In this document: positions 9,886 through 20,159 of the stretch, in pieces
Layout: each line of letters starts with the position of its first letter
How positions within the stretch are numbered: position 1 is the first letter of the stretch
Origin: Fremontodendron californicum
Taxonomy: Eukaryota > Streptophyta > Magnoliopsida > Malvales > Malvaceae
Direction: 5' to 3'
DNA: 64,000 nt
Assembly: GCA_030761205.1 (NCBI GenBank)
Contig: JAULJL010000024.1
Span: forward strand, 14,745,122 to 14,809,121
Program-made: the position numbers and the translations under genes
Notes under the pieces: model-generated
Told to the model about the DNA's origin: nothing
The model's input: the letters and a program-made list of their open reading frames with translations, nothing else
Databases searched by the model: none

Positions 9886-12464
9886 TTATGAATTCAAAAA
9901 CAAGGATAAGATTGAGATCCTAGCTGGTTGACGTTGCAGTTGTTCAACCACGCTATACTCACTATGCTTTATAAATTTCAAGAACTTACAGGCTTTCTTC
10001 TCACATACTGGTTCTTTCATTCTGTTAACTGGGGCTGATCCCCTCTCTGTTTCCTTTGGCAAATCCATATCAATATGGATTGGCTCGACTACCTTCTTCC
10101 TTTTACCAGTTTCTCTGTCTTTCCCTACTAACCCCTGTTCAACGGCCTCCGGAGCATAGCACCTCCCGCTTCGGGTTAGATGCCCCACGCCTGTGATATC
10201 CTGCTGGCTTGAAAACCCTGGCATAACCATGCTACAGTCATATTTCCATGGTGTAGCCTTGTTTTCCTTGTATGAAAAAGAAACAGGTAGATCAATGATT
10301 AATTTGGGCGCATTTTCTTCAATGACTGGCATAACTTTTTCCTTCGGTTCATCATAGTAGATGATTAGGGGTCTTCCTATCCCATAGCCACCTGCATTTT
10401 CAATGACTTCTATTTCCCACTCTATCTCCTCGTAGAACTGAGCTTTCCCACTATCCATCATCCTTTGGACTTTAACCCGAAAGTCCCCACAGTTCTGTAT
10501 GTCATGGCTTCCACCCTAATGGAATGGGCACCAATTATGCATCCTTTTTGCAACCATTTTCAGACTGTCTGTATCTTCCACCAATCCTGCCTTGACCATT
10601 TCAACCCATACTGTCATCATCGGAGTCTTAACTTTCCCAATATCCCTTTTTAATCTTCTGCCCTCTCCGGTCAATATTGCATTTATCTGATTCCCGGCAT
10701 GACTGGGCAATGGTTTCCAACTACGTTCAGCCCATTTTTTGATCCAAACTTCACAACCCCAGCATTGATCAGGCTTTGGACTTTCTTTTTGAAGGCCAAG
10801 CAATCTTCAATTGAATGTCCTTGGATTCTCGCATGGTATGCACAGTTAGTGTTTGCATTGTACCATATTGGATATGGAGGTGTCAGAGGTTTGAGGTACA
10901 CGGGTGCAACAAGTTGACCCTGCAATAGTTTTGGATATAGCTCACCGTAGGTAGTAGGAATCGGATCAAATTGGGCTTTTTGATCGTTTCTTGGTGAACG
11001 TTGGTCATTACGCGCAAGACCATGAGTGTTTGGGATAATATTTCTTGGAAGGGTGATTTGAGGGGATATGCCAGTTGGGAATGACTGTTGTGGTATATTG
11101 GTGTAGGGGAACAGGTTCTGGGTGAGGTGGTTGACATTGGGGTAGTAAGGATTATGCCCCGGGTATGGTGTGTAAGGTGTCGGAGGTGCATAAGGTGTAG
11201 TAGGAGTATAGGGCCTTGGTGGTGTGTATGGTGTAGGAGGTGTATATGGGTATTGGTTGAAGCTTACTGCATGGGTTTCCTCCATCTTTTTTGCAGGAAA
11301 AGCTCTCTTTGGAGTAGCAGACTCACCCCCTTCCATCTTCCCATTCTTAATAGCTGACTCAATCATTTCCCTAGATATTACCAAATCTGCAAAATCCTTG
11401 GTAGCGCTTCCCACCAATTTGTCATAATAGGGTGCTTTCAATGTGTTGATGAAAAGCACCATGGTTTCTTTGTTGGTTAAAGGGGGTTGCACTTGTGTGG
11501 CCAGATCCCTCCACCTCTGTGAATTCTCTTTGAAGGTCTCATTGGACCTCTTCTCCATATTCAGTAATGAAAGCCTATCTGGTACCATGTCAGACACATG
11601 CTTATAATATTCCATAAAAGCCCTGGCCAAATCCGTCCATGAACGAATCTTGGTACGACTCAGTTGATTGTACCATCGAGTGGCTGACCCTGTTAAGCTA
11701 TCTTAGAAGCAATGAATAAGCAGTTTGTCGTTATCCTAATGCCCCGTCATCCTTCTGTTGTACATGGTCAGATGAGCTGATGGGTTGGTGGTCCCATTAT
11801 ACTTTTCAAAGTCTGGTACTTTGAACTTTGGGGGAATCACTAGATCATGTACCAAGCTTATCTCTTTGGCATCTAGAATTCCAAATAACTCTGTTCCTTC
11901 CACTACTCTTAGCCTTTCTTCCAATAGCTGATATTTCTTCTGAGATTCAGCGGTTTCGACCCTCTTCAACTCAACCATTCTGGCCCTTTCCTTTTCTGCC
12001 ATTTTCTCGAAGTCTGGAACCTCAACCTCAATTGGATCAACTCCGATGTTACCCTTTTTTGGACCAAAATTCTGTGCTTCAGCTGCTGGTTGGATATAGA
12101 TGTAAGAAGCTGCCCTAGTTGGGAGTTCATTTCCCACAGGTTGGGATGTCTGACCATTTCTCTGTACCACTTCTGGTCGATTTTCCTGATTTACTGCCCC
12201 CATTCCAGTAACTGAATTCTCTCCGGGCCACTTCTGCTTCATCATAGTGCTCATCATCTCCATGAGTTTTGTCATCTGTTCTCGTGTCTCCTCTTGAGAC
12301 TTAGTTAACTGTTCTTGTAGTTCTTTCTGGATTCTTTCCATTCTTTCAATTCTGGCAAGTTGATCGTTTTCCATGGCTCTTGTTCGAGGTCGAGTTTTGT
12401 AAGGGTGTTGGAAATCTGGTTCTTTCTGAGTGCGACCAATTGTACCTTTAGTTTTAAAAACCAT
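9886..12464 (-). pseudogene. gag polyprotein of copy 1 (broken)
   Basis: Gag forms the virus-like particle and binds the RNA. ATG at 12464-12462 (MVFKTKG) is conserved in copy 2. Order: coiled coil with ERMERIQKELQEQL (near 12360); capsid (Retrotrans_gag-like) region from PPKFKVPDFEKYNGTT (near 11830) through TRWYNQL and RSWTDLARAF to near 11380; a proline-tyrosine-rich stretch of PYTPPTPYTPP repeats (near 11250-11150); a zinc knuckle of form C-x2-H-x5-H-x4-C (CAYHARIQGHSIEDC, near 10840); a second C-x2-H-type knuckle near 10520; then a linker. Damage: TAG at 11736, TAA at 11703, a 1-bp loss near 10725, TAG at 10516 inside knuckle 2, and TAA at 9886. Confidence 0.9.
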
Positions 12465-12879
12465 GGATTAGAAATTATTGACACATTTCTTATTTTTATT
12501 TTATAAAAAATGAATAAATGAATGAATGAATGTTAGTGAATGCTCAACTAAGTAAATGACTAAGTGTATGAACTTAGATGACTAATTATAAAGAATAAAT
12601 TAATGAACAAATAAATAAATGACTAATTGTATGAACAAATCTTAAAGAATAAATGAATGAATGAACAAATAAAATATATAAAAGAAAGAACTAGTGAATG
12701 ATGAATGTATTTAAAGTATTGGCCTCGGGATAATTCCAACCAAACGGTCTTTCATTGATTTCCTAGAACTAAATACATCAAAGAAAAGATCCATTCTTTA
12801 GACAACATGATAATCTATCTCTCCTAAAAACTATTACAAAATATTGGTAACTCCCTCGGATCCGGGACCTTCTTCACTG
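12465..12879. repeat. Non-coding spacer with AATG/ATAA microsatellite
   Basis: AT-rich spacer between ORF1 and gag. 12500-12700 is a degenerate tetranucleotide series of AATGA and AATAA units with TGACTAA. The homologous spacer in copy 2 is 30870-31300 with different repeat lengths. I see no coding frame. It may hold signals for gag translation, but nothing specific is visible. Confidence 0.75.
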
Positions 12880-14615
12880 TCATCTTTTGATTGCCTTGCT
12901 CTTCCATCTGATCCCTACTTGTTCATGATCCTTTGATGTGTCAGTAGAAGCATCGCCGTGTAAGCTTTCCCTAGCTTGTTTTTCCAGTTGATTTGCTCGG
13001 GCTTCCTCGTGTTTTGCTTTCTCTTTCCAGTAGTTATTCTCCTTCTTGAGGTTTTTGACCTCATGTTCCCACTCCCCGAAAGTTTTGAGGGTCCTCTCAA
13101 ATCTGAGCTCAAAGCGATACCTCTTGTTCTCCAAATGTAATTCCCGAAGATCGCCCTTAGCGGTGTCCCTTTCTCTCTTGATCTATTCCTTTTCTTTTTC
13201 CCTAGCTGATTCCCTATTTTTCATATCCTCAAGCTCTTTTTGCAGTCGAGCAATCTCCTTGCTCATCCGGGCCTTTTCTTTTTCAAATTTCGCCCTTGCG
13301 ATTTCTAACTCTGATGGCATTTCCCTTGGTGGTGGATTCATGAACTGGACCTCCTCCCCATCTGATGTCAACAGTCTATCATTAACCCTTAATTCCCACC
13401 ATACCAGGTAACTAGGTGTGACGGTGTCGGCATATCTGGCCACTTTTATCCGGTGAGTTTTCTTCCATGCTTCAATCACTGCCCGCACTTTTCCAGAATA
13501 TCCGTCTTCCCCATAAGTGAACTCTGATGATCCTAGATTATGCGTCACGGGTGTGAATTGCCGAGACTCAACCTGTCTTTGTACCAGCAGAGGCGCATAA
13601 CTCACAGACCCCCAAATTCTAAGTAATGGAACTCCCGGGTTGTCCCCACATTTGAACATAATCGGCATAGGAACCACCCATAGAGCTCTCCAAGTCACCA
13701 TCTCCCCTTTTAGATTCCAGAACATGTTGACCCATTTCTCTTCATTCCCGTCTTTAGGCCAATCATTTTGAAGGAATTCCCTAATCGGAACTAAAGTCTT
13801 CATGTACGGTTTGAAGGAGACATTTTCTATCTTCCAAAAGTGACTTTGAATCAAAATATAAAGGAGTTGTACACACCCCTTGATTCTCCCTTGTCCTGCT
13901 CTTTTACAAAAATTCAAGGATCGGATAGTTTCAGCTATGATGGTCGGAGCTGGGTTGATCTTTTGTTCCAACTTTTCAAAGAAATCAAACACGGCTATAT
14001 CCACATGACCAATATCTTCGAGAATATGATTAACCCGTAGATGGCTAGAGCGAAGATATCCCTGGCTTTTTCTTTGTCAGAACAACCCAATATCAACTGT
14101 CAGAGATTTTCCCACGGAATACACCCATTTTTTCTGCTTTGTGTCCACATGACTCTCAACCCATGTTGTATCCATTCCCGTGATCCTAGCCACTTTCTTC
14201 TTAAGACCTGAAGGTTTCATATCCTTCAAATAGGATTAGGACATTCAATACGTAACAGTGTTGAATATTCTTCGATCAGTGGTGTCATATCCTCCTTATT
14301 AAAAGTGAAACATCTATAAGCAGGATCCCAAAACTATACCATAGCCTGAATCAACCCATTATTGACCTGAATCGGAATTAAGAGTGCTATATCTCCATAT
14401 TAATGAGTGAAGGCTTCTTTCTCTGATACATTCCACTGATTCCAAATGTCAGCTAACCCTCAGAGATTATTCTGTCTAGGATCCACTTTAACTCTTTCTG
14501 GCAATACTGACACATAATCTTTCTTGAGGCAATCACCATCCTCTCTCTGATCTTTTTTCGACCGTACCCTGACTAATGCATGATCTTATATCACTGAAAT
14601 AACCTAATGCTCCAT
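12880..14615 (-). pseudogene. Ogre ORF1 protein, copy 1 (broken)
   Basis: Ogre elements carry an extra ORF upstream of gag of unknown function. In genome annotations similar proteins are often tagged DUF7745 (my recollection). The probable start is ATG at 14615, followed by a stop at codon 4 where copy 2 has CAG. The middle (14004-13183) has FFEKLEQKINPAP, a W-rich region (EKWVNMFWNLKGEMVTW) and SYLVWWELRVNDRLL. The C-terminal third is a highly charged coiled coil (MSKEIARLQKELEDMKNRE to KHEEARANQLEKQA). Stops and shifts occur at several places, including a TAG between 13134 and 13183. ORF1 ends at a TGA at 12880. Confidence 0.75.
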
Positions 14616-15059
14616 GAAAGTCCTTTAGGTTGATAACTATCCCGAGGCCAATAAACTTCAAGTGTGTGATGATGTCTATGATGCATGTCAAAAAAAAAAA
14701 AAACAGAAAGAAATAGATTAGTAAAGAAATGAATTCACAAATATAACATAAATAACAACATGCTTTTTTTTATAAAAAACTGTCCCAAAAATATAAATAG
14801 AGCTTCGACATTACGACGCCTTTGGGACAAAATAAGAAAAAAATACGATCGATATGATGTTAGTTCATCATCACCCAATTTGTATCTAACATATAGAAAG
14901 ATGGTAAAAGGTTAGAAATGTTCCTCCATGTGTTCTTAAACTTCGGGTATCAAACAGAAATCCGGCTAAAAATATGGGAATTAAAATTAAATACCAATTA
15001 AACCAACAAAACCGAGACTTTGATAACGCACGACTAATTCTACGCCTGATTCTCTAATT
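14616..15059 (-). other. Leader of copy 1, shortened by an internal deletion
   Basis: Non-coding leader between PBS and ORF1. Compared with copy 2, about 0.5 kb is missing: sequence before ATCCGGC (near 14965) is joined directly to TAAAAATATGGG, which in copy 2 is found near 33901. The lost part contains the duplicated 35-nt leader motif. The remaining leader includes CTTTGGGACAAAATAAG near 14820. Confidence 0.8.
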
Positions 15060-15079
15060 GTCCCCAGAGGAGTCGCCAA
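15060..15079 (-). other. Primer-binding site of copy 1
   Basis: The minus strand reads TTGGCGACTCCTCTGGGGAC, two bases (GC) after the LTR end ...GCGACA. It matches the plus-strand elements (TTGGCGACTCCGCTGGGGAC at 60831) except one base. This is where a host tRNA primes minus-strand DNA synthesis. As I recall, Ogre PBSs match tRNA-Arg; I could not check that here. Confidence 0.85.
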
Positions 15080-15639
15080 GCTGTCGCAACCTAAAAAATA
15101 ACGAGTCTCATCGCAAGACTTTATTATTCATTACGCGTGACATTAAAAAAAAACCGAGGAAAAGTCGACTTAATTCCTCTGGAAAAATGAAGGTTTTGAA
15201 AATGACCTTGAAAAAGACATGGAGTCGCCACCAATCTTTTTTAGCTAGGTGTGATCACCCCCACAACGCCCGTATAAAACGGTACCTTATTAGTCGTGTG
15301 TTATCTCAAATCTCGGTAAAAAATTGGTTTTAAATTTAGTATTTCAAATTAATTCCCAATTTAAAGAAAAATAATTCCATTTTTAATTGAAAATGATTCG
15401 GAATTTATAAATTCAAAATTTTCCTATATTCCCAACAAACGTGGCAAAATATAGAAATTTTTATTAATTTGGAAAACTTTCCGAATCATTCTCATTCTTT
15501 GAAAGAAAGATATTCCTTTATTAATGATAATTGATGATATTCACTCCAGCAAACCCAGTAGAGAACTCATGAATTATTTTAACTCGGGAATATCTTTATT
15601 TTTTATTGAAAAAATCATTATCCTTTTGAAAACATTTTA

Positions 15640-16140
15640 AAAGATATGAATATGTATATACATGACATAGATAAAATGACATAGCAAAATCTAAATAATA
15701 TAATGCATCCTAAATGATATAATATAATTTAAATGCCTTAGCATATTCTAAATGAAATGAAATGTCCTAAGTTATATGACATATTCTAAATGAAATGAAA
15801 TGACCTAGGTAACATAATATACTATATATGAAATGTAATATCCTAAGTCATATGATATATTCTAAATGAAATGAAATGACGTAGGTGACATAATATATTC
15901 TACATGAAATGAAATGACCTAAGTAATATACATATTCTATATGAAATGAAATGACCTAAGTAACATACATATTCTATATGGAATGAAATGATTTAAATGA
16001 CATGGCAAATATGAATGATATGGCATATAATTTAAATGACATAAAATATAAAATAATGCTATCATATAATATGCATGAAAATAAAAATGCAAATAATAAT
16101 GCATGAACATAGTATATGCTAAATAATATAACAAAAAAAT
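15640..16140. repeat. Degenerate ~38-bp AT-rich repeats in the LTR
   Basis: Repeated phrases ATTCTAAATGAAATGAAATG, then ACCTAGGTAACATAATAT, about 38 bp per unit with much variation. Equivalent arrays lie at 34740-35010, 39830-40030 and, reversed, 45890-46170 and 59830-60100. The CCTAGG step is a short palindrome that recurs in each unit. Confidence 0.7.
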
Positions 16141-18900
16141 AATTAAATAAAAAGCATAGGATATCATGAAATATTCCAAATCATATAATAAACAATATAA
16201 CATAGCTCAAAATCATAACAATATCATAGAAATTATCATAGTAAAAATCACATATTATATAAAATGCGTGAATATAAATAATGCAATGCATGAAAATGTA
16301 TTTTTTCCTTTAATTAAGGAAATCCGTATATCTAAAAAGATATCCGGCTACCTTAGGTAAATATGTCAAATTAAATATTCTTAAACCAAAATACTTTGTG
16401 ATTGTTTGAAAACAATTTTGAAAAGCTTGAATTAAAAATAAAAACTGGGCTAATTTTTTTAAAATGGCTCTAATTTTCTAAGTTTAAAATCCCGAACTTG
16501 ACCACCCTTAACCCGGTACTTAAAAAATCATTTTTAGAGTTTAAAAAGGCTTAGAAACTACCCTAAGTCAGTAGCTAACCTTTCTAATCAGCCCCCTTTA
16601 AGTAAGTTAACCAAAACAGAAAAATGATTTTTCTTTAAATTCAATTCTGACTCCACTGTCCAGTTTTAAGCCACGATTTTTTACCCTATCTTTAAAAATT
16701 CAAAAAAATATGAAAAAACTACTGGAGACTCAGGACATGTAAAACTACATGAGAAAAAATCAGCTTAATTTTCTGATTAAATATGAATGCCCAGAAAAAT
16801 CGGAAACTACGAGTACTGGGTGAAAAAAAACTGTTTTGCCAAAATACATTTTTGCCTTTGATAAAATCATTTAAAAATCAAAGTAAAAATATTTAAAACT
16901 CACAAAATGACTCACAAACAGTAGCTAGGACTTTTTAAAAGTTAGATAAAAATTGGCTAAGTAAAAAAATCACAAAGGTAGAATAATCAATTTGACAAAA
17001 TTTAATTTTCCACAAGTGTGCTCAAGAGATGACTTTGAACCACTAATTGGCCTAAGTCATTAGTCAAGTGGCATGAACATGAAATGCATGAAAAATTACA
17101 GCAAATATGATGCATGAAATGTATGAGTTTAAACCTAAAAGTCATGAAAAAATGCATGGCATCCATATAGTGACCTAGACCTAAATAAACTTGCATGGCA
17201 TTTAATGTAACCTAGGTCTAAAATGCATGAACATGCATGGCAAATAAACCAAACCTAATAACTAAAATATGCTTGGCATTTTCACAAACACAAAGCATGC
17301 TTAAACCAAAAACTCAACCAAATATCATGCAAATGCTAACCTATCAACTAACATGGCAAGAATGCACATCTAATGCTAGAATTCAAAGAGTGGCCGAATG
17401 GCCCATGGTTCCTAACAAACATGGCATTTTCACAAACACTTGGTATACTAACATGCAAAACTAAATCAAATGTCATGCAAATGCAAAACCTACAACTAAC
17501 ATGGCAAAAATGCAACATACAATGCAAAACACATGGAGTAGCCGAATGGCCTCAAGCTCCAACAAGCATGGCATTTTCACAAACACTTGATATACTAACA
17601 TGCTCAACAAAAATATAACACTCAAAACATGCAAACACAAAGTAGAAATACTAAAACCAAACAAGCATTTTCACAAACACTTGATATACTAACATGCTCA
17701 ACTAAAATATAAGACTCAAATCATGCAAACACAAGGTAGAGACACTCACAAGCATTTTCACAAACACTTGATATACTAAATAAAAAACATCAACAAATTT
17801 AAACATTATGAAAACAGAAAATTAAAAATGCAAGAACATGATATTTAAATCATAAATGGCAACAAACAAAGCAACCAAATTAAAATATGAATCAAGTATA
17901 TGAGGTAGAACAAAACTTAAAGCATCAAAATTAAAGAAAATAACATAAATAACAAAATAAAATAAACAAACAGCAACCTTAATAAAAAAGGTAGGCCATT
18001 CGGCCATGGTGAGAAAAATGTAAAAAAAATTGTAAAAAAAATATTTAAGAAAGAGATGAAGAAAGAACTTAAGAAGAACAATAAAAAAAACATTTATTTA
18101 AAAAGGAAACTCACCAAATAGTAATCAAAATAGCAAAAACAAGAATGAAAAATCAAGAAAGTGCAAGAGTTAGTGCTCAAGAGCAACCTCAAGAAGCTAT
18201 ATTTCAAGCTTTATCCCTTCAAACTTTCCTTTCTTTTCTAAACTTTTCTTTTTGCTTTCAACCAAGGAGAGAAAAACTAAGAAAAACTAAGAGAAATTAG
18301 CAAAATGAAAGTGTAAAATCAAATTCTGCCCTCCCCCCTTAAGCTGGCCGAATGGCCCTCTCTCTCATGCAAGGGTGTTGTCATTTTTTCCCAACCAATT
18401 TTCCATCAAATGGCTAATAATTCAAGGTGAAAAAATCATGAAATTATCACTCTTAGATTAGCATATCAGCTGTCCCAAATTACAGCTGTTCAAGAATAAT
18501 GTTGACACTCTCCCTTGGCCTATGTGGCTTAATCACCATGGCTTGATCAAAGAGAATCTCTAACTAACTCTTAATTCTTGGCCATTTGATTGAAAAATCA
18601 GAAGCTTCCTCCTTCCTTTGGGCCTTGGCAGGCCAACACTTCTCTTTTCCAGCCCAAGTCTAATTTTTTTGAAAGGCCAAAAGAAGCCCTTTTCGGTTGC
18701 TTGGATGAAATGACCGTTTTGCCTTTGGATGCAAATAAGTATCAAACGGACTCCAAATTCAATTTTATTTTTTTAATACTTCCAAAATAATAAAACATTG
18801 AGTTCTGGAAGTTTTCAAAATTATCCGAGTCCGTTTGCTATTTATTTGGATTTTTTCTTCCAAAAATGCCCTTTTATGCCCCAATATTTTACCGTTCTTA

Positions 18901-19480
18901 AAACGAGCTCCAAATCAAGATTTTTCTTCACCAATATCTTCCAAATAATTTAAAAGTGTGATATGGAAGTTTTCATAATTTTTGGAGCTCATTTGGTATT
19001 TTTTTCAGGATTTATCTGCTTGAATTACTACATAGGAGCTCGGGATTTGGCCAATTTGCAAACGAACTCCGATTCAAGATTTTCTTTCTCCAATATCTTC
19101 CAAATAATTTAAGAGTGATATTTGAAAAATTTCAGAATTTTTGGAGTCAATTTGCTATTTTTCCGGGATTTATCTTCTTGAATTATTGCATAGCAGGCCC
19201 GAGATTTGGCCATATTGCAAACGAACTCCGAATCAAGATTTTCTTTCGCCAATCTCTTCTAAATAATTTAAAAATGAGATTTGAAAAATTTTAGAAGATT
19301 TGGAGTTCATTTGCTATTTTTCCGGGATTTTCCTTTTTGAATTACTGCATTAGAGGCCCGGGATTTGGCCATTTTGCAAACGAACTCCGAATCAAGATTT
19401 TCTTTCGCCAATCTATTTAAGATGATTTAAGAATGTGATTTGCAAATTTTCAGAATTTTCGGAGTCCATTTTCTATTTTT
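18901..19480. repeat. Four 159-bp units in the 5' LTR of copy 1
   Basis: The AAACGA marks fall at 18901, 19060, 19219 and 19378, exactly 159 bp apart. The units match those at 1547-2140. Confidence 0.9.
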
Positions 19481-20159
19481 CCCAAATTTTCCAATTTTGC
19501 CCTTTTGTCTCCGAAACTCGGTTTTGCTCAAAACAAGTCCGATTTTTAGATTTTCGTCAAGCTGAGTCTTGGGATGTCCCTTTTTAATCATTCCTTATCC
19601 ATTGGGGGCTTTGGTCTTACCAAGTCGGGCCATTTCTAGGATTCTTCCTGATTTCACCGAAATCCACCAAAAACCCTAATTCTCGGTTTTCTTCCGGATT
19701 GACTTTTCTTTCGGTTTTTCTTGCTAGTGGCTTCCCCATTACCCGTAGTCAGTGCTTATCTTTCATTTTGAACCTTCAATTTCGAACAATTCGATCGTTT
19801 AAGCACTTTTCTCCAAATTTCTCGGATTAGGGTTTCCTTTCTATTGAATCTCCAAATCCCAACTTCCGAACGCCATATCTTTCAATGTAGACCTCTGATT
19901 ATCAAAATTCTTTCGCCATTTTTCAATTTAACTTAAAATCTTGATTTTGAAAGTGGGTTGACTTTTTCAGTAGTTGACTTTTCGGGGTTGACTTTTTTGG
20001 GATTGACTTTTTTTGAGTTTGACTTTTTATGCTCGCCCTCTTAAACTAAGTATCGGAGTACCACCTGCAGGATGAAAAAAGTCTTTTTACATTCGGCAAC
20101 ATTAATTTAGGAAGAAAACATACTTGTTTTAGTGGTCTGGACAAAATTAGGTGTCTACA

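Larger units (their letters stand above)
1..20159 (-). mobile_element. Ogre-type (Ty3/gypsy, Tat lineage) retrotransposon, copy 1
   Basis: An almost complete LTR retrotransposon read on the minus strand. The order in its own direction is 5' LTR (20159-15082), PBS, leader, ORF1, gag, protease, intron, RT, RNase H, second RNase H, integrase, 3' UTR with a minisatellite, polypurine tract, and 3' LTR (2811 to beyond position 1). Position 1 matches about 17341 of the 5' LTR, so roughly 2.3 kb of the 3' LTR lies outside the window and the full element would be about 22 kb. ORF1 upstream of gag, the dual RNase H and the 5-kb LTR are the hallmarks of Ogre elements. Every reading frame is broken, so it cannot be autonomous now. 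It lies inside the 3' LTR of copy 2. Confidence 0.9.
15082..20159 (-). mobile_element. 5' LTR of copy 1, 5078 bp
   Basis: On the minus strand it runs from TGTAGACACC (20159) to GGTTGCGACA (15082), TG...CA ends. From the U5 end: an AATAAA about 45 bp from the end; a PBS-core copy (15231-15240); a deletion of about 140 bp near 15255 relative to copy 2; AT-rich degenerate repeats (15640-16140); a TGCATG-rich section (17080-17260); 94-bp repeats (17570-17780); four 159-bp units (18901-19480); five TTGACT motifs (19955-20025). No gene is supported. It drives transcription of the element. Confidence 0.9.
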
